From contig CAVOYT010000013.1 in NCBI GenBank assembly GCA_963700745.1, positions 496,001 through 560,000 of the forward strand: a stretch of DNA of 64,000 bases, written 5' to 3'. A program made the position numbers and the translations under genes. Shown one piece after another: positions 27,387 to 37,373 of this stretch. The notes below the pieces were generated by a model, which was not told the origin of the DNA, searched no databases, and saw nothing but the letters and a program-made list of their open reading frames with translations. Source of the DNA: UBA10649 sp963700745 (GTDB lineage Bacteria > Actinomycetota > Actinomycetes > S36-B12). Every line of letters begins with the position of its first letter. Within the stretch, counting starts at the first letter, position 1.

Positions 27387-30119
27387 ATGCCCAGCCCTGC
27401 CGAGCGGTACGCCGCTGCTCGCGCCCGCAGCACCATGGAGCGCTCCCAGGTCGGGGAGTTCGCCAGCGGCTACCTGTTCGGACTGGACGACTTCCAGGTG
27501 CGGGCCTGCCAGGCGCTCGAGGCCGGGCAGGGCGTCCTCGTAGCCGCACCCACCGGGTCGGGCAAGACCGTCGTCGGGGAGTTCGCCATCCACCTCGCGC
27601 TGGCGCAGGGGCGCAAGTGCTTCTACACCACCCCGATCAAGGCCCTGTCCAACCAGAAGTACAACGACCTGGTGCTGCGGCATGGGGCCGACAATGTCGG
27701 GCTCCTGACCGGCGACAACAGCATCAACGGCGAGGCACCCATCGTGGTGATGACCACCGAGGTGCTCCGCAACATGCTCTATGCAGGCTCGTCGACCCTC
27801 CAGAGCCTCGGCTACGTCGTCATGGACGAGGTGCACTACCTGGCGGACCGCTTCCGCGGGGCCGTCTGGGAAGAGGTGATCATCCACCTCCCCGAGTCAG
27901 TCACGGTGGTGGCCCTCTCGGCGACGGTGAGCAACGCCGAGGAGTTCGGCGCCTGGCTCGCCACGGTTCGCGGCGAGACCGCCATCGTGGTCGAGGAGCT
28001 GCGCCCGGTACCCCTGTGGCAGCACGTCATGGCGGGCTCGCGCATGCATGACCTGTTCGTCGACGACGATCAGGAGATCGTGAACCCTGAACTCGTCCGC
28101 ATGGCCCGCGAGGAGGAACGCAAGGCGCCAAGCCACGGGTACCAGCGACGCGGACGAGATCGCGGACGCGCTCGCGGACCCAAGACTCCGTGGCGCAGCG
28201 AGGTGGTCGAACGCCTCGACCGTGACGGACTGCTCCCCGCGATCTACTTCCTGTTCAGCCGGGCCGGCTGCGACGAGGCGGTGCGGCAGTGCCTGCATGC
28301 CGGGCTGCGCCTGACCGTGTCGGAGGAGCGCCGGGTGATCCGCGAGACCGCCCTCGAGGCCACCCGGGCGCTCCCGGACGACGACCTTGCCGCCCTGGGC
28401 TTCGATGAGTGGCTGGAGGCCCTTGAACGCGGCCTGGCCGCCCACCACGCCGGACTCCTGCCGGTGTTCAAGGAGATCGTGGAGGCCTTGTTCCAGAAGG
28501 GGTTGATCAAGGTGGTCTTCGCCACCGAGACCCTGGCCCTGGGGATCAACATGCCGGCGAAATCGGTGGTCCTGGAGCGGCTGGTCAAGTGGAACGGCGA
28601 AACTCACGTCGACCTGACACCCGGCGAGTACACGCAGCTCACCGGACGCGCCGGCCGACGCGGGATAGACGTGGAGGGCCACGCCGTGGTCCTGTGGCAG
28701 CCCGGGCTCGATCCGCGCTCCCTGGCCGGCCTCGCCTCGACGCGCACCTACCCGTTGAGATCGTCCTTCCAGCCCTCGTACAACATGGCCGTGAATCTGG
28801 TGTCACGCCTCGGCCGTCATGCCGCGCGCGAGGTCCTGGAGACCTCCTTCGCCCAGTTCCAGGCCGATCGAGCGGTCGTGGGCCTGGCCACCGAGGTGCG
28901 GCGCGTCGAGGAGGCGCGAGACGGGTATCGCGATGCCATGAGCTGTCACCTCGGTGACTTCGTCGAGTACTCCGGCCTGCGCGAGGCGCTGTCTCGCCGG
29001 GAGAAGGACGTCAGCCGACGCGCGGCAGCGGAGCGACGGGACGCAGCCGAGGAGTCGTGGCTGGCGCTGAGGCAGGGCGACGTCTTCCTCATCCCGACGG
29101 GTCGTCGCGCGGGGGCGGCCGTCGTTCTCGACTCGCGACGCCATCGCAGTCCGCGGGACGTGACCCGCCCGATGGTCCTGACCGCTGAGGGGCAGGTGCG
29201 CCGCATGTCCGTCGCGGACACCAGCCAGCCGGTGGAGGCCTTCACCAAGATCGCGATCCCGAAGGGCTTCGTAGCCAAGGACGCCCGGGCTCGACGCGAG
29301 CTCATGAGCAGTCTGCAGGCGGCGGTCGCGGAAGTCCCGTACGACGAGCGCAGACGCAAGGCATCCGCCACGGAGGATGACCAGATCACCCGGCTTCGGG
29401 CCGAGATCCGCCAGCACCCCTGCCACGGCTGCGCTGACCGCGAGGTCCACGCCCGCTGGGCGGAGCGATACCACCGCACCGACCGCCAGGTCCGCGACCT
29501 GCAAAGGCGGGTCGAGGGGCGAACGAATTCGATCGCACGCCGCTTCGACCATGTGTGCGAGGTCCTGACCGACCTTGGGTACCTGACCTCGTCCGGGGAT
29601 GCTGCGGCCGTGACAGCGCCCGGCGAGATGCTCATGCGCCTCTACACGGAGTCGGACCTCATGGCCGCCCAGTCCCTCCTTGACGGCGCCTGGAGCCATC
29701 TGTCCGCACCGGAGCTCGCGGCCGTCTGCTCTGCGGTCGTGTACGAGTCGCGCGGTCAAGACGACGACTCCGCCCCCGCGACGCCGAATCGCGCCGTGCG
29801 AGAAGCAGTCGAGCGGCTCTCCGTCCTCTGGGGCGAGCTCCACGAGCTCGAGGCGCGCCATGGACTGGCCATCTCCCGCCGACCCGATGCTGGGATCGCC
29901 GATGCCACGTACCGGTGGGCGGGCGGCGCGAACCTGCTGCAGGTGCTCACGCACGCCGACATCACCGCCGGGGACTTCGTCCGCTGGAGCCGTCAGGTCA
30001 TCGATCTCCTCGGGCAGATCGCCCAGGCCGTCGACCCTGCGGACCCGCTGCGCGACACTGCGCGCCGCGCGGCCGATCTGGTCAATCGGGGCGTCGTCGC
30101 CTACTCGGCATCCGTCTGA
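27387..30119 (+). CDS. helY: Ski2/Mtr4-like DEAD/DEVH-box helicase HelY
   Basis: Predicted RNA helicase of 910 residues, related to Ski2 and Mtr4 and orthologous in position to Rv2092c. Motifs: Walker A APTGSGKT, motif Ia YTTPIKALSNQKY, DEVHYLADR (motif II), LSATVSNAEEF (motif III), and TGRAGRRGIDVEGH (motif VI). A basic insertion with RRGRDRGRARGPKT lies near 250. The C-terminal part (about 600-910) is the DSHCT-like helical region and contains a CHGC motif (HPCHGCADREVH). It overlaps the convergent exonuclease gene by 19 bases. RNA substrates are unknown. Confidence 0.93.
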   Translation: MPSPAERYAAARARSTMERSQVGEFASGYLFGLDDFQVRACQALEAGQGVLVAAPTGSGKTVVGEFAIHLALAQGRKCFYTTPIKALSNQKYNDLVLRHGADNVGLLTGDNSINGEAPIVVMTTEVLRNMLYAGSSTLQSLGYVVMDEVHYLADRFRGAVWEEVIIHLPESVTVVALSATVSNAEEFGAWLATVRGETAIVVEELRPVPLWQHVMAGSRMHDLFVDDDQEIVNPELVRMAREEERKAPSHGYQRRGRDRGRARGPKTPWRSEVVERLDRDGLLPAIYFLFSRAGCDEAVRQCLHAGLRLTVSEERRVIRETALEATRALPDDDLAALGFDEWLEALERGLAAHHAGLLPVFKEIVEALFQKGLIKVVFATETLALGINMPAKSVVLERLVKWNGETHVDLTPGEYTQLTGRAGRRGIDVEGHAVVLWQPGLDPRSLAGLASTRTYPLRSSFQPSYNMAVNLVSRLGRHAAREVLETSFAQFQADRAVVGLATEVRRVEEARDGYRDAMSCHLGDFVEYSGLREALSRREKDVSRRAAAERRDAAEESWLALRQGDVFLIPTGRRAGAAVVLDSRRHRSPRDVTRPMVLTAEGQVRRMSVADTSQPVEAFTKIAIPKGFVAKDARARRELMSSLQAAVAEVPYDERRRKASATEDDQITRLRAEIRQHPCHGCADREVHARWAERYHRTDRQVRDLQRRVEGRTNSIARRFDHVCEVLTDLGYLTSSGDAAAVTAPGEMLMRLYTESDLMAAQSLLDGAWSHLSAPELAAVCSAVVYESRGQDDDSAPATPNRAVREAVERLSVLWGELHELEARHGLAISRRPDAGIADATYRWAGGANLLQVLTHADITAGDFVRWSRQVIDLLGQIAQAVDPADPLRDTARRAADLVNRGVVAYSASV

Positions 30120-31053
30120 CGACGAAGGGCCGCCTCGAGATCGGCCACCTGCCGCTGCACGCCCCATTGTTCGGTCAGGGCGGCAAGGCGCTCCGGATCG
30201 ACCGGCGTCGAGGACACGGACGGGACCACGCCCGGTAGCGGGAGGTCCCGGACCACACTCGTCACCTGTCGCGCCCGCCGCACGAGGTCGGCGTTCTGCT
30301 TCAGGGTCTGCGCCAGCCTCGGGGTCATCGGGCGCGTGGGCGTCGCATCAGTGGCCGCCGCCAGGATGCCCTCGAGATCGCCGAAGGCCACCACCAGTGC
30401 GACCGCCGTCTTGGCCCCGATGCCTGGCACCCCGGGGAGCCCGTCCGAGGGGTCTCCACGGAGGACGGCAACGTCCACGTACCGCTCCGGGAGCACCCCG
30501 AAGCGCGTGAGCGCGGCATCGGCGTCCAGCATCGGCCACTTGTCCATGCCGCCGTTGACAGTCAGGTGCAGCCACGTGCTCGCGTCGATGAGCTGGACCA
30601 GATCCCGGTCCCCGGACACCACCACGCAGGGGCCGAGTGCCTGCGTGGTGACGCTGCCGATGACATCGTCGGCTTCGTACCCATCCCGGCCCCAACGCGG
30701 GATCCCGACCGAGTCCAGGAACTCGGCGATGGCCTCCGCCTGCGGTCCCAACGACTCCGGCTCCGCCTCAGAGGCCGCTGCGGCCCCCGGCTCCTGCGGG
30801 TCCGCCACCCGGTGCGTCTTGTATGACGCGATGAGCTCGACCCGCCACTCGGGTCGCCAGTCGTTGTCCCAGCAGGCCACGATCGCGCGGGGACCATGCA
30901 GGTCCACCAGCCGCGTGACCGTGGTCAGGAAGCCACGGATGGCGTTGTGCGGGCGCCCATCGGGTGCGGTCATCTTCTCCGGCAGGGCGTAGAACGCGCG
31001 GTAGTACAACGACGCGGAGTCGAGCACCAGCAGCGGACGGTGCGGCACGGGCA
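30101..31053 (-). CDS. 5'-3' exonuclease (Pol I N-terminal type)
   Basis: Stand-alone flap/5'-3' exonuclease of 317 residues, homologous to the N-terminal domain of DNA polymerase I. Motifs: LLVLDSASLYYRAFYALP, RPEWRVELIASYKTHR, DGYEADDVIGSVT, VVSGDRDLVQLID and DPSDGLPGVPGIGAKTAV (helix-hairpin-helix). The metal-binding acidic residues are intact. A longer frame extends to 31147, but ATG at 31053 gives the family start. CAGACT, one base off the TANNNT pattern, lies 6 bases before it. It is divergent from the M24 peptidase gene. It may remove RNA primers or flaps. Confidence 0.92.
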
Positions 31054-31095
31054 TGCCGGAAGTCTGGCAGAGGCGCAGGTCCGTGGGGCAGCGCA

Positions 31096-31101
31096 TAGAC
31101 T
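31096..31101 (+). promoter_or_regulatory. -10 hexamer TAGACT upstream of the M24 peptidase
   Basis: TAGACT followed by a 24-base leader that contains GGAGG at 31117-31121, just before the ATG at 31126. This is a leadered start. Confidence 0.4.
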
Positions 31102-31125
31102 CGCGACGAGACGAGCGGAGGCGAA

Positions 31126-32229
31126 ATGCAGGCGGCGGACGTGGCAACGCGGCTCGAGCGCGTGCGCGAGCAGGCGCAGGCCTTCGGTGCCGACGCCGTC
31201 CTCGTCACGCCCGGTCCCGACCTTCGCTACCTCCTCGGTTACGACGCCGTGCCACTGGAGCGCCTCACCTGCCTCGTCGTTCCGAACGCCGGCGATCCGG
31301 TCCTCGTCGTGCCACGGCTGGAGGTACTCGCTGCGCAGGCGAGTCCCGCCGGATCGGCTCTCGTTGAGATCCTCACCTGGGACGAGACCGACGACCCCTA
31401 CGCCCTCGTCATGGGCCTGCTCCCCACCGCAACCCGCGTGGCCCTGGACAACCACATGTGGGCCGAGAAGGTCCTCCGCCTGCGGGACGCCGCACCGGGA
31501 CTCGAGCAGGTGCTGGCCGGCCCCATGCTCGCGAACCTGCGCATGCGGAAGGACGCGTCCGAGGTGGCAGCCTTGCTGGCGGCCGGAGCGGCGATCGATG
31601 CCGTGCACGCCCAGGTGCCGGGCCTGCTGCGACCCGGACGGACAGAGGCCGAGGTGGGGGCCGACATTGCCGATCTCATCCTCGCAGCGGGCCATGTGCG
31701 CGTGGACTTCGTCATAGTGGCCAGCGGACCCAATGCCGCGAGTCCGCACCACGAGGTGTCCGGGCGGGTACTCACGGACGGGGATGTGGTCGTCGTCGAC
31801 ATCGGCGGCACGATGCCCGACGGCTACTGCAGCGACTGCACCCGTACGTATGCCGTGGGGCACGTTCCCGACGGCTTCCAGCAGAAGTACGACGTCCTCT
31901 ACGCGGCACAGGCGGACGCGGTGGCGCACAGCCGGGCGGGTGTGACCTGCGAGAGCGTGGACCGGGCGGCCCGCGACACCATGGCGGCGGCAGGACTCGA
32001 CGAGCTGTTCATCCACCGCACCGGGCACGGCATCGGCCTGGAGACCCATGAGGAGCCCTACATCGTGACCGGCAACCCGCTTCTCCTCGAGTCGGGCATG
32101 GCATTCAGCATCGAGCCCGGCTTCTATGTCGAGGGCCGGTACGGCGCCCGCATCGAGGACATCGTCATCGCGACCGAGGACGGTGTACTGGTGGCGAATC
32201 ATCAGCCACGGGAACTGGTGGTGGCGTGA
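31126..32229 (+). CDS. M24-family metallopeptidase (Xaa-Pro dipeptidase-like)
   Basis: Aminopeptidase P/prolidase-like enzyme of 367 residues, cytoplasmic, position of Rv2089c (pepE). N-terminal creatinase-like domain (about 1-135) then the pita-bread domain with the five metal ligands: DIGGTMPDGYCSDCTRTY (two Asp), HRTGHGIGLETHEEP (His), FSIEPGFY (Glu) and RIEDIVIAT (Glu). The start ATG has GGAGG close by. The stop overlaps the acyl-CoA dehydrogenase start (GTGATGG). Exact peptide substrate is unknown. Confidence 0.92.
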   Translation: MQAADVATRLERVREQAQAFGADAVLVTPGPDLRYLLGYDAVPLERLTCLVVPNAGDPVLVVPRLEVLAAQASPAGSALVEILTWDETDDPYALVMGLLPTATRVALDNHMWAEKVLRLRDAAPGLEQVLAGPMLANLRMRKDASEVAALLAAGAAIDAVHAQVPGLLRPGRTEAEVGADIADLILAAGHVRVDFVIVASGPNAASPHHEVSGRVLTDGDVVVVDIGGTMPDGYCSDCTRTYAVGHVPDGFQQKYDVLYAAQADAVAHSRAGVTCESVDRAARDTMAAAGLDELFIHRTGHGIGLETHEEPYIVTGNPLLLESGMAFSIEPGFYVEGRYGARIEDIVIATEDGVLVANHQPRELVVA

Positions 32230-33407
32230 TGGCATACGTCTGGAAGGGCGCCTCCGTCACCCGGCTCATGCCGACCGAGGAGTCCGTCGACCTGATGGAG
32301 ATGGTCGAGGACTTCGCGACGCGCGAACTGGCACCCCGTGCTGCGGCCGATGAGGCCGCCGCCACGTTCCCGCGCGACGCCCTTGCCTCGCTCGGGTCGT
32401 TGGGCATCCTCGGTCTTCCTTTCGACGCCGCCTACGGGGGAGGGGAGCAGCCGTACGAGGTCATGCTGCAGGCGCTCGAGGAGATCGCGCGGGCCTGGAT
32501 GAGCATCGGCGTGAGCGTGAGCGTCCACTACCTCTCGTGCTTCGCGCTGGCCAACTTCGGCACCGAGGAGCAGCGGGAGCGCTGGCTGGCGGACATGATC
32601 GCCGGCGACCTCCTCGGCGCATACTGCCTGTCCGAGTCTCATTCCGGGTCCGACGCCTCGGCCCTGAGCACCCGCGCCGTTCTCGAGGACGATCACTACC
32701 GGGTCACGGGCACCAAGGCCTGGATCACCCACGGCGGTCGGGCCGACTTCTACTCGGCCATGGTGCGGACCAGCGACGACGGGGCGCGTGGCATCACCTG
32801 CCTTCTGGTCGACGGGGCATCCGAGGGCCTGTCGTCCGCCACCCCAGAGCACAAGATGGGCGCGAACGCGTCCCCGACGGCACAGGTGATCTTCGACGAT
32901 GTCCGAGTGCCGGCCGATCGAGTCATGGGCTCGGTGGGCGGTGGGTTCACCGTCGCCCTGGCCGCGCTGGACGCGGGACGTCTGGGCATCGCCGCGTGCG
33001 GCGTCGGACTCGCCCAGGCCGCCCTCGACACCGCCGTTGCCTACGCTGTCGAGCGCAAGCAGTTCGGGCGCTCGATCGCCGACTTCCAGGGGGTCTCGTT
33101 CCTGCTGGCCGACATGGCAACCGCAGTCAACGCTGCTCGTGCCCTCTATCTCGATGCCGCCCGCCTGAAGGATGCCGGACTGCCCTTCGGATCCATGGCG
33201 GCCATGGCGAAGCTGGCCGCGACCGACGCGGCAATGAAGGTCACCACGGACGCCATCCAGGTTCTGGGCGGGGCCGGGTACACCCAGGACTTCCCGGTCG
33301 AGCGGTACTTCCGCGAGGCGAAGGCGCTGCAGATCGTCGAGGGCACGAACCAGATCCAGCGCATGGTCATCGGACGGGCGCTCGCCCAGCCACGTACCGG
33401 CCCGTGA
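32229..33407 (+). CDS. acyl-CoA dehydrogenase
   Basis: FAD-dependent acyl-CoA dehydrogenase of 392 residues. Motifs: ESHSGSDASALSTRA (FAD region), KAWITHGGRADFYSAM, ERKQFGRSIADFQGVSFLLADM, VLGGAGYTQDFPVERYFREAK and IVEGTNQIQRMVIGR, which holds the catalytic Glu at the position used by short and medium-chain enzymes. Chain-length preference cannot be judged. ATG at 32229 overlaps the M24 stop; an in-frame GTG is at 32226. It overlaps the amidohydrolase GTG by 4 bases. The three genes look like one operon, possibly in amino-acid or fatty-acid breakdown. Confidence 0.93.
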   Translation: MAYVWKGASVTRLMPTEESVDLMEMVEDFATRELAPRAAADEAAATFPRDALASLGSLGILGLPFDAAYGGGEQPYEVMLQALEEIARAWMSIGVSVSVHYLSCFALANFGTEEQRERWLADMIAGDLLGAYCLSESHSGSDASALSTRAVLEDDHYRVTGTKAWITHGGRADFYSAMVRTSDDGARGITCLLVDGASEGLSSATPEHKMGANASPTAQVIFDDVRVPADRVMGSVGGGFTVALAALDAGRLGIAACGVGLAQAALDTAVAYAVERKQFGRSIADFQGVSFLLADMATAVNAARALYLDAARLKDAGLPFGSMAAMAKLAATDAAMKVTTDAIQVLGGAGYTQDFPVERYFREAKALQIVEGTNQIQRMVIGRALAQPRTGP

Positions 33408-35041
33408 GCCCGCCGATCTGGGCCGGCACCGATCGGGTCCTCCTGCACGGGGGTGTCATCTACTCGCACGCCAGCCCCTTTGCCACCGCGATGCTGATCG
33501 AGGGCGACGTGATCGCCTGGCTGGGCGAGGAGTCCGCCGCCCAGCTGCACCGAGACTCGGCCGACCGCGTCGTCGACCTTCGAGGTGCCCTCGTCACGCC
33601 CGGTTTCGTCGATGCCCACGTCCACGCCACCAGCACCGGACTGACCCTGACCGGCCTCGACCTGAGCGGAACGCAGTCCCTGCGCGACGCCCTGGAGATG
33701 CTGGAATCGCGCGCCCGCACCATGCGGGGAGCCACCATCATCGGCCATGGCTGGGACGAGACCCGGTGGCCCGAGGGCCGGCCGCCGACCCGCGAGGAGA
33801 TCGACCGCGCGAGCTGGGGCAGCGTCGTCTACCTCTCCCGCGTCGACGTGCACTCCGCCGCGGTGTCGAGCGCACTCGTGGCCCTCACTCCGGGGGTGCG
33901 CGAACTCGCGGGCTTCGACCCTTCAGGGCCGCTCAGCCAGCAGGCGCATCATCTCGTCCGCGAGACCGTGCTGGGCGGGATCAGCACCGACGCGCGACAG
34001 CGGGCCCATGCCGTGATGCGCGCGCACGCCGCCTCGCTGGGGATCGTGAGCATGCACGAGATGGCCGGGCCCACGATCTCCAGCGAGGGCGATCTCGCCG
34101 ACCTCCTCCGTTCGTCCGAGGAGAAGGCCGGACCACTTGTGACGGGCTACTGGGGGCAGCTGGCCAGCGAAGGCGGAATCGAGCGCGCCCGGGACCTTGG
34201 CGCCGTGGGCGTCGGTGGCGACCTGTTCGTGGACGGCGCCGTCGGATCGAGGACCGCCTGCCTTTGCTCGCCGTACGCCGACGCTCCGGACACGACCGGA
34301 GCTCGGTACCTGGACGAGCACGAGATCGGGCAGCACGTCGTTGCCGCCACCACCGCCGGACTGCAGGCCGGCTTCCACGTCATCGGCGACGCGGCCAGCG
34401 ATTCGGTCATCCGCGGCTTCGTTCGGGCCGCCGACGAGCTCGGTGCGCCGGCGGTACGCGCGGGCGCCCATCGCCTCGAGCACGCGGAGATGCTGACGGA
34501 TGAGCACATCGCCGTCCTGGCCCAGCTCGGGATCACCGCGAGCATGCAGCCGATGTTCGACGGCCTGTGGGGTGGCTCCGGTGGCATGTACGACCAGCGC
34601 CTGGGACCGGAACGCGCCCGCACCATGAACCGCGTCGCCGATCTCGTGTCCGCCGGCGTGCTCGTCGCGTTCGGGTCGGATGCGCCGGTAACCGACGTCG
34701 GGCCGTGGCAGGCGGTCCGCGCGGCCATCCATCACTCCAACCCGGAACAGGCCGTCAGCGCCCGGGCCGCCTTCTCAGCGCATACTCGGGCCGGCTGGCG
34801 GTCCGTGGGCGTCGAGGAGGCTGGCGTGATCGCTCCCGGCGCCGCGGCGCATCTGGCGATCTGGGATGCCGAGGACGTCATGGTGCAGACGCCCGACCAC
34901 CGCGTGGCCGGCTGGTCCACCGATCCGCGGTCAGGGACCCCGGGGCTCCCGACGCTCGACGAGGACGTCCCGCTTCCGCGGTGCCTGCGGACCATCGTGT
35001 CCGGACGCACCGTCTTCGACAGCGACAACCTCGAGCCCTAG
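33404..35041 (+). CDS. amidohydrolase family protein (YtcJ-like)
   Basis: Metal-dependent hydrolase of 545 residues, of the amidohydrolase-3 (YtcJ-like) group. Motifs: LVTPGFVDAHVHATSTG (HxH metal site), GGDLFVDGAVGSRTACL, HVIGDAASDSVIRGF (His), HRLEHAEML (His), LVAFGSDAPVTDVGPW (Asp). Substrate unknown. The frame is open far upstream into the dehydrogenase, but GTG at 33404 overlaps the dehydrogenase stop by 4 bases and gives the family N-terminus. The lnt gene follows after 3 bases. Confidence 0.9.
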   Translation: MSPPIWAGTDRVLLHGGVIYSHASPFATAMLIEGDVIAWLGEESAAQLHRDSADRVVDLRGALVTPGFVDAHVHATSTGLTLTGLDLSGTQSLRDALEMLESRARTMRGATIIGHGWDETRWPEGRPPTREEIDRASWGSVVYLSRVDVHSAAVSSALVALTPGVRELAGFDPSGPLSQQAHHLVRETVLGGISTDARQRAHAVMRAHAASLGIVSMHEMAGPTISSEGDLADLLRSSEEKAGPLVTGYWGQLASEGGIERARDLGAVGVGGDLFVDGAVGSRTACLCSPYADAPDTTGARYLDEHEIGQHVVAATTAGLQAGFHVIGDAASDSVIRGFVRAADELGAPAVRAGAHRLEHAEMLTDEHIAVLAQLGITASMQPMFDGLWGGSGGMYDQRLGPERARTMNRVADLVSAGVLVAFGSDAPVTDVGPWQAVRAAIHHSNPEQAVSARAAFSAHTRAGWRSVGVEEAGVIAPGAAAHLAIWDAEDVMVQTPDHRVAGWSTDPRSGTPGLPTLDEDVPLPRCLRTIVSGRTVFDSDNLEP

Positions 35042-35044
35042 TCG

Positions 35045-36589
35045 ATGACGACGAACGACGCACCGCTCCTGCCCCTCAAGGCGGCAGCGCCCAGTGCACT
35101 CCTGGCGGGGTTGGCACTCTGGTCGGCCTTCCCGCCTCTCGGATTCGGCCCAGCCGCCGTTGCCGGGGTGGCGCTGCTGACCGCCGCGCTCTGGGGTGCT
35201 GGCATCCGCCGCGGCCTTGGTCTGGGGCTGCTGACCGGCGGCGTCTTCTTCTCGCTCCTCCTGGAGTGGATGCGCGTGATCGGGCCCGACGCGTGGCTGC
35301 TGCTGACCTTGCTGTGCGCGTCGTGGCTCGCCCTGCTGGGCGCGGGCACGGCCCTCGTGACCCGACTGCCGGGCGCTCCCGTCTGGGTGGCCTCGGTATG
35401 GGTGCTGGACGAGGCCCTGCGGGCCAGGATCCCGTTCGGCGGCTTCCCGTGGGGGAACCTCGCGTTCGCGCAGGCGGACACCGCCCTGTCCGGGTGGGCT
35501 CCGATCGGTGGCACCGCAGCTGGTCACGTTCGTCGTCAGCCTGCTCGGCGCGGCCCTGGTCGGTGCGTTGGTGGCCTTCCGGGCCCGGCGGACGAGGACC
35601 GGCGCTGTCGTGGCTCACCGTGGTGCTCGTCGCGACACTGTTCCCGGCCCTGGTATCCACGCCCGCCACGGGCGACAGCATCGGTGGTGACCCGAGCGCC
35701 ACCATCGCCCTCGTCCAAGGGGGCACCCCGCAGGTGGGAATGGGCGCCATGGACGTACGGCGGGCCGTCCTCGACAATCACGTGGCCCAGACCCTGGCCC
35801 TGGGTCAGGCGATCGACGACGGCACGGTCGAGCAGCCCGCCTTCGTGCTCTGGCCCGAGAACGCATCCGACATCGATCCGTTCGCCGACGCACAGGCGGC
35901 CGATGCCATCACGGCCGCCGCACGGGCCGTCGGGGCCCCGATCCTCGTCGGCGCCGTGACCTCGGTGCCGGACAACCCGGCAGGGGTCTGGAACGTCGGC
36001 ATCGTGTGGGACCCGGTGTCCGGTCCGACGCAGATGTACATCAAGACCCATCCGGTCCCGTTCGGTGAGTACATCCCGTTCCGTGATCTCATCGCCCCGG
36101 TGATCGGTCGGTTCGACCGCATCCCACGCGACTTCATCGCGGGTACCGAGCCCGGCAACCTCGACATCGGGGGAGTGGCGGTCGGCAACGTGATCTGCTT
36201 CGAGATCGCCTACCGCGAGGTGGTCGACGCCGTTGTCGATGCGGGTGCTCGCGTGATCACGGTCCAGACCAACAACGCCACCTACGGAGGGACGTCACAG
36301 CCTGCCCAGCAGCTGGGCATCGAGCGGATCCGAGCGGTCGAGTTCGGGCGGTCCGTGCTGGTGGCGGCCACCTCAGGCATCACGGCCGTGATCGCCGCCG
36401 GACGGTTCGATCTCCCAGTCGCTGGGCGAGGACGAGGTCGGCTGGCTGGTGGCCGACGTGCCTCTGCGCGGTGAGCTCACGCTGGCCTCGCGAATCGGCA
36501 ATGTGCTGGAGGCGGCGATCGCCCTCGCCGCGCTGATCGCGCTCGGGACCGCGTGGTGGCATCGACGCCGCCGAGACGCGATCGCCTAG
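35045..36589 (+). CDS. lnt: apolipoprotein N-acyltransferase (frameshifted)
   Basis: Lnt adds the third acyl chain to lipoproteins in the membrane. The N-terminal membrane helices run from ATG 35045 (SALLAGLALWSAFPPLGFGP, IPFGGFPWGNLAFAQADTAL). Frame changes near 35510, 35590 and 36405 are needed to reach the nitrilase domain and the end at TAG 36587-36589. The Glu-Lys-Cys catalytic set is present: VLWPENASD, IKTHPVPFGEYIPFR and VICFEIAYREV. The last helix is VLEAAIALAALIALGTAWW. Joined length is about 514 residues. In M. tuberculosis lnt and ppm1 are one fused protein; here ppm1 is a separate gene 9 bases downstream. Confidence 0.88.
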
Positions 36590-36592
36590 GGT
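36587..36592 (+). promoter_or_regulatory. -10 hexamer TAGGGT for ppm1, overlapping the lnt stop
   Basis: The lnt stop TAG is the first half of TAGGGT; the spacer GAGTGG leads to the ppm1 ATG at 36599. This is the same arrangement as at dop/pup. Confidence 0.5.
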
Positions 36593-36598
36593 GAGTGG

Positions 36599-37372
36599 AT
36601 GACTTCCACGTCCTTCGCCGACCTCGGGCGCATCGTGGTCATCGTCCCCACCTTCAACGAGCGGGAGAACCTGGCCACCATCGTCGGACGCATTCGCACG
36701 TCGGTCCCGGAGGCGCACGTGCTCGTCGCCGACGACAACTCACCCGATGGGACCGGACGCGTGGCAGACGAGCTCGCGGCCTCGGACGACCAGGTCCACG
36801 TCATGCATCGGCTCGGCAAGGAGGGCCTCGGCGCGGCCTACCTCGCTGGGTTCGCCTGGGCGCTGCAGGAGGGCTACGACGTCGTGGTCGAGATGGACGC
36901 CGACGGATCGCACCAGCCGGAGCAGCTGCCGCGCCTGCTCGACGCGCTGCGGGGCGCCGACCTCGTGCTCGGCTCCCGGTGGGTCCCCGGCGGACGCACG
37001 GAGAACTGGCCGAAGAGCCGGCAGTTCATCTCGCAGGGCGGAAGCGCCTACACGCGGTTCATGCTGGGAGTGCCCCTGCGGGACGTGACGGGCGGCTACC
37101 GGGCCTTCCGAGCGGACACCCTGCGCAAGCTGGACCTGCACGAGGTGGCATCCCAGGGCTACTGCTTCCAGATCGATCTCGCCTGGCGTGCCCTGCAGCG
37201 CGGCCTGACGGTCCGGGAGGTGCCGATCACCTTCGTCGAGCGGACTGTCGGCTCCAGCAAGATGAGCCGCAAGATCGTGGCTGAGGCGCTGTGGCGGGTC
37301 ACCGCCTGGGGCGTCGACGACAAGGTCACGCGGGTACGGCGACGCGCCCATGCGCGTCGCGCGGAGCAGTGA
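36599..37372 (+). CDS. ppm1: polyprenol monophosphomannose synthase
   Basis: GT2-family glycosyltransferase of 257 residues that makes polyprenyl-phosphate-mannose from GDP-mannose, the donor for lipoglycans and protein O-mannosylation. Motifs: VVIVPTFNERENLATIV, VADDNSPDGTG (metal/nucleotide Asp), VEMDADGSHQPEQLP (DAD-type metal site), VPLRDVTGGYRAFR and FVERTVGSSKMSRKIV. No membrane helices, as in the stand-alone form. It may use GDP-mannose made by the pathway that includes the nucleotidyltransferase at 60-62 kb. fxsA follows with one base between stop and start. Confidence 0.93.
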   Translation: MTSTSFADLGRIVVIVPTFNERENLATIVGRIRTSVPEAHVLVADDNSPDGTGRVADELAASDDQVHVMHRLGKEGLGAAYLAGFAWALQEGYDVVVEMDADGSHQPEQLPRLLDALRGADLVLGSRWVPGGRTENWPKSRQFISQGGSAYTRFMLGVPLRDVTGGYRAFRADTLRKLDLHEVASQGYCFQIDLAWRALQRGLTVREVPITFVERTVGSSKMSRKIVAEALWRVTAWGVDDKVTRVRRRAHARRAEQ

Positions 37373-37373
37373 C

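Noticed and set aside
32537..33403. N-terminal extension of the amidohydrolase frame
   Set aside because: It overlaps the acyl-CoA dehydrogenase in another frame and is Arg/Gly-rich; GTG 33404 with the 4-base overlap is the natural start.
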